Assembly (NCBI GenBank): GCA_031422555.1
Contig: JANPLZ010000097.1
Location: forward strand, 1-25,444
Direction of reading: 5' to 3'
Length of the DNA stretch: 25,444 nucleotides
Source of the DNA: JANNAT01 sp031422555
GTDB lineage: Bacteria; Pseudomonadota; Alphaproteobacteria; Rhodobacterales; Rhodobacteraceae
This document shows, piece by piece, positions 24,388 through 25,444 of this stretch (its first letter is position 1; every line of letters starts with the position of its first letter). The translations under genes were made by a program, and so were the position numbers. The notes under the pieces were generated by a model. It had not been told where the DNA came from. It saw only the letters and a program-made list of their open reading frames with translations, and did no database searches.

Positions 24388-25158
24388 TTACCGCGTGTAG
24401 TCTAGCGATGGGTGCGTGACGATCTGCGCGGTTGGTCCGGCCTCGATCACCGTGCCTTGACGCATCACCAGAAGATGATCAGACACCTGCTGCACAACTT
24501 TAATGTTGTGCGTGACAACCACCATGGTAAGTCCGAATTACAACCGCAGATCATCCAGCAAATTTAGGATCTGCGCCTGAACCGATACATCCAGAGCCGA
24601 TGTCGGCTCGTCAAGGATCAAAAGCTTGGGGTTGGTTGCAAGCGCGTGGGCATAGGCCACGCGCTGCGCTTGACCACCGGACATCTTTCGCGCTTTGCGG
24701 TTCAGGAAACCCGCAGGAAGCCCACATTGACCCAAGATTTCCGCGGCACGGTCGCGCAATTCAAAGCGCTTAACGGGTGCTTGGGCTTGCATCGGTTCCG
24801 CGATGATTTCGGCAATCGTCAACCGGGGGCTATGCGACAGATATGGGATCTGGGCGACAACACCAATATCTGCGCGCTGTGCCTTCAACGCGACGCCTGA
24901 CAAACTCAGCCAGTCTGTGCCAGCGAGTCGGATCGTGCCAGCGAGTCGGATCGTGCCGCTTTCTATCGCGACCAGCCGAAGGATCGCGCGCAAAAGGCTG
25001 CTTTTTCCAGAGCCGGACTTGCCCACGATGCCAAGCGTCTCACCGGGATTCACTGAAAAGCTGACGGCATTAACGGAGGGCACCGCCGGGGCGGCGAATA
25101 GTCCCGGCCGCCGATACCGGACCACCAGATCTTTGATACTCAACAGCGGCTCAGACAT
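24388..25158 (-). pseudogene. Oligopeptide-type ABC ATPase (DppF/NikE-like) interrupted by in-frame TAA
   Basis: A 256-position nucleotide-binding subunit. It has Walker A GKSGSGKSS (46-54), signature MSGGQAQR, and Walker B LLILDEPTSALD. Codon 207 is TAA (24538-24540) after DDLRL, and the same frame continues FGLTMVVVTHNIKVV with the switch His to the stop at 24388-24390. A CAA-to-TAA transition would give DDLRLQFGLT, as expected. Loss of the switch His and C-terminus should inactivate it. Residues 69-80 contain a duplicated six-residue unit from an 18-bp tandem repeat. AQIPYLSHSP (usually FQxPY) and YAHAL (usually IARAL) also look eroded. The ATG at 25158 overlaps the DppD-like stop by 8 bp, so they form one operon. 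Confidence 0.85.
24917..24952. repeat. Perfect 18-bp tandem duplication inside the DppF-like gene
   Basis: The 18-bp unit at 24917-24934 is repeated exactly at 24935-24952. It keeps frame and doubles the residues AGTIRL, giving GTIRLAGTIRLAG shortly after Walker A. A single copy is what related ATPases would have. Confidence 0.95.
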
Positions 25159-25444
25159 CGGTTTCATCCGGATGGCAGGACCAAGATCGCGAGGCAATTA
25201 CACGGTGCGGCGGGCTCTGGCTTTGGCACACAGCCATGGCTTTGGGGCAGCGCGGCGCGAAGTCGCAGCCGGTGATCTTTTCGAACGGCGGCGGGATCTG
25301 GCCCTTGATCGCGGTCAGGCGCTGGCCCTTCGGGGCCGCATCGGGCAAGGCCGCGAGAAGCGCCTGCGTGTAAGGATGCTGCGGTTTTGCCAAGACGTCG
25401 ATGACCGGCCCAGTCGCGACGGTTTCCCCCTCTTGCCCGGTTGC
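25151..25444 (-). CDS. Oligopeptide/dipeptide ABC ATPase (DppD-like), C-terminal fragment at window edge
   Basis: The last 97 residues of a DppD/OppD-type ATP-binding protein; the ATPase core lies beyond the window. The segment KPQHPYTQALLAALP is the oligo_HPY domain signature. It is followed by the cysteine pattern CDFAPRCPKAMAVCQ and a final C in SWSCHP, which together form the C-terminal iron-sulfur or metal-binding tail common in this family. The frame is open to the edge with no defect. Its stop overlaps the start of the DppF-like gene by 8 bp. Confidence 0.9.
   Translation of the reverse strand, partial: ATGQEGETVATGPVIDVLAKPQHPYTQALLAALPDAAPKGQRLTAIKGQIPPPFEKITGCDFAPRCPKAMAVCQSQSPPHRVIASRSWSCHPDETDV

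Noticed and set aside
1..25444. CRISPR array, tRNA, rRNA or insertion-sequence ends
   Set aside because: No spaced repeat series, cloverleaf with T-arm consensus, rRNA-like stretch, transposase motif or flanked terminal inverted repeat was found by reading both strands; a dedicated scan was not possible.

Overview
The window looks like a chromosomal or large-replicon segment of a high-GC alphaproteobacterium, most likely Rhodobacterales. The grounds are GC-rich coding with strong third-position bias, tightly packed ATGA-coupled operons, and a dense set of ABC importers and catabolic enzymes typical of that order. The taxon is an inference from family resemblance; there is no rRNA, tRNA or other marker here. 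I see no insertion sequence, phage gene or CRISPR array.

Layout. (1) 1-3819: a 5'-truncated class II aldolase and an IolG-type Gfo/Idh/MocA dehydrogenase on +, then a PhyH-type Fe(II)/2-oxoglutarate dioxygenase (-) divergent from a LacI-family regulator (+). (2) 4054-9044, all on -: LuxR-type regulator, MetX-like alpha/beta hydrolase, and an SsuABC/TauABC-type importer whose Tat-secreted binding protein is interrupted by an in-frame TGA. (3) 9243-16623: a ribose/sugar-type ABC importer (binding protein, double ATPase, two permeases) flanked by two paralogous cytoplasmic SGNH hydrolases and controlled, probably, by a ROK-family repressor. This module looks intact. (4) 16656-23838: a GcvA-like LysR regulator divergent from a polar amino acid/opine-type ABC importer interleaved with a three-subunit HcnABC / opine oxidase / D-hydroxyproline dehydrogenase-like flavoenzyme. 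(5) 24388-25444 on -: the end of an oligopeptide-type ABC operon (DppD C-terminus and a DppF/NikE-like ATPase).

The most striking feature is gene decay. In block 4 the large flavoprotein subunit has a 1-nt frameshift, the small flavoprotein subunit an in-frame TGA, the second permease a 10-bp tandem duplication that shifts frame, and the binding protein appears to have lost its stop codon and runs 169 nt into the next gene. The LysR gene, the [2Fe-2S] subunit, the first permease and the ATPase are open. The SsuA-type binding protein (block 2) and the DppF-like ATPase (block 5) also carry single nonsense codons, and the latter has an 18-bp in-frame tandem duplication. These lesions are of different kinds and spread over three uptake systems, which suggests relaxed selection on nutrient uptake rather than one event. 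Assembly error must still be excluded for the single-base lesions.

Regulatory structure visible by eye includes an intrinsic terminator after the ROK gene, strong hairpins between operons, a 20-bp dyad between luxR and the MetX-like gene, a TGTT-N9-AACA LysR-type box, and a dyad next to a sigma70-like promoter in the sugar-importer divergent region.
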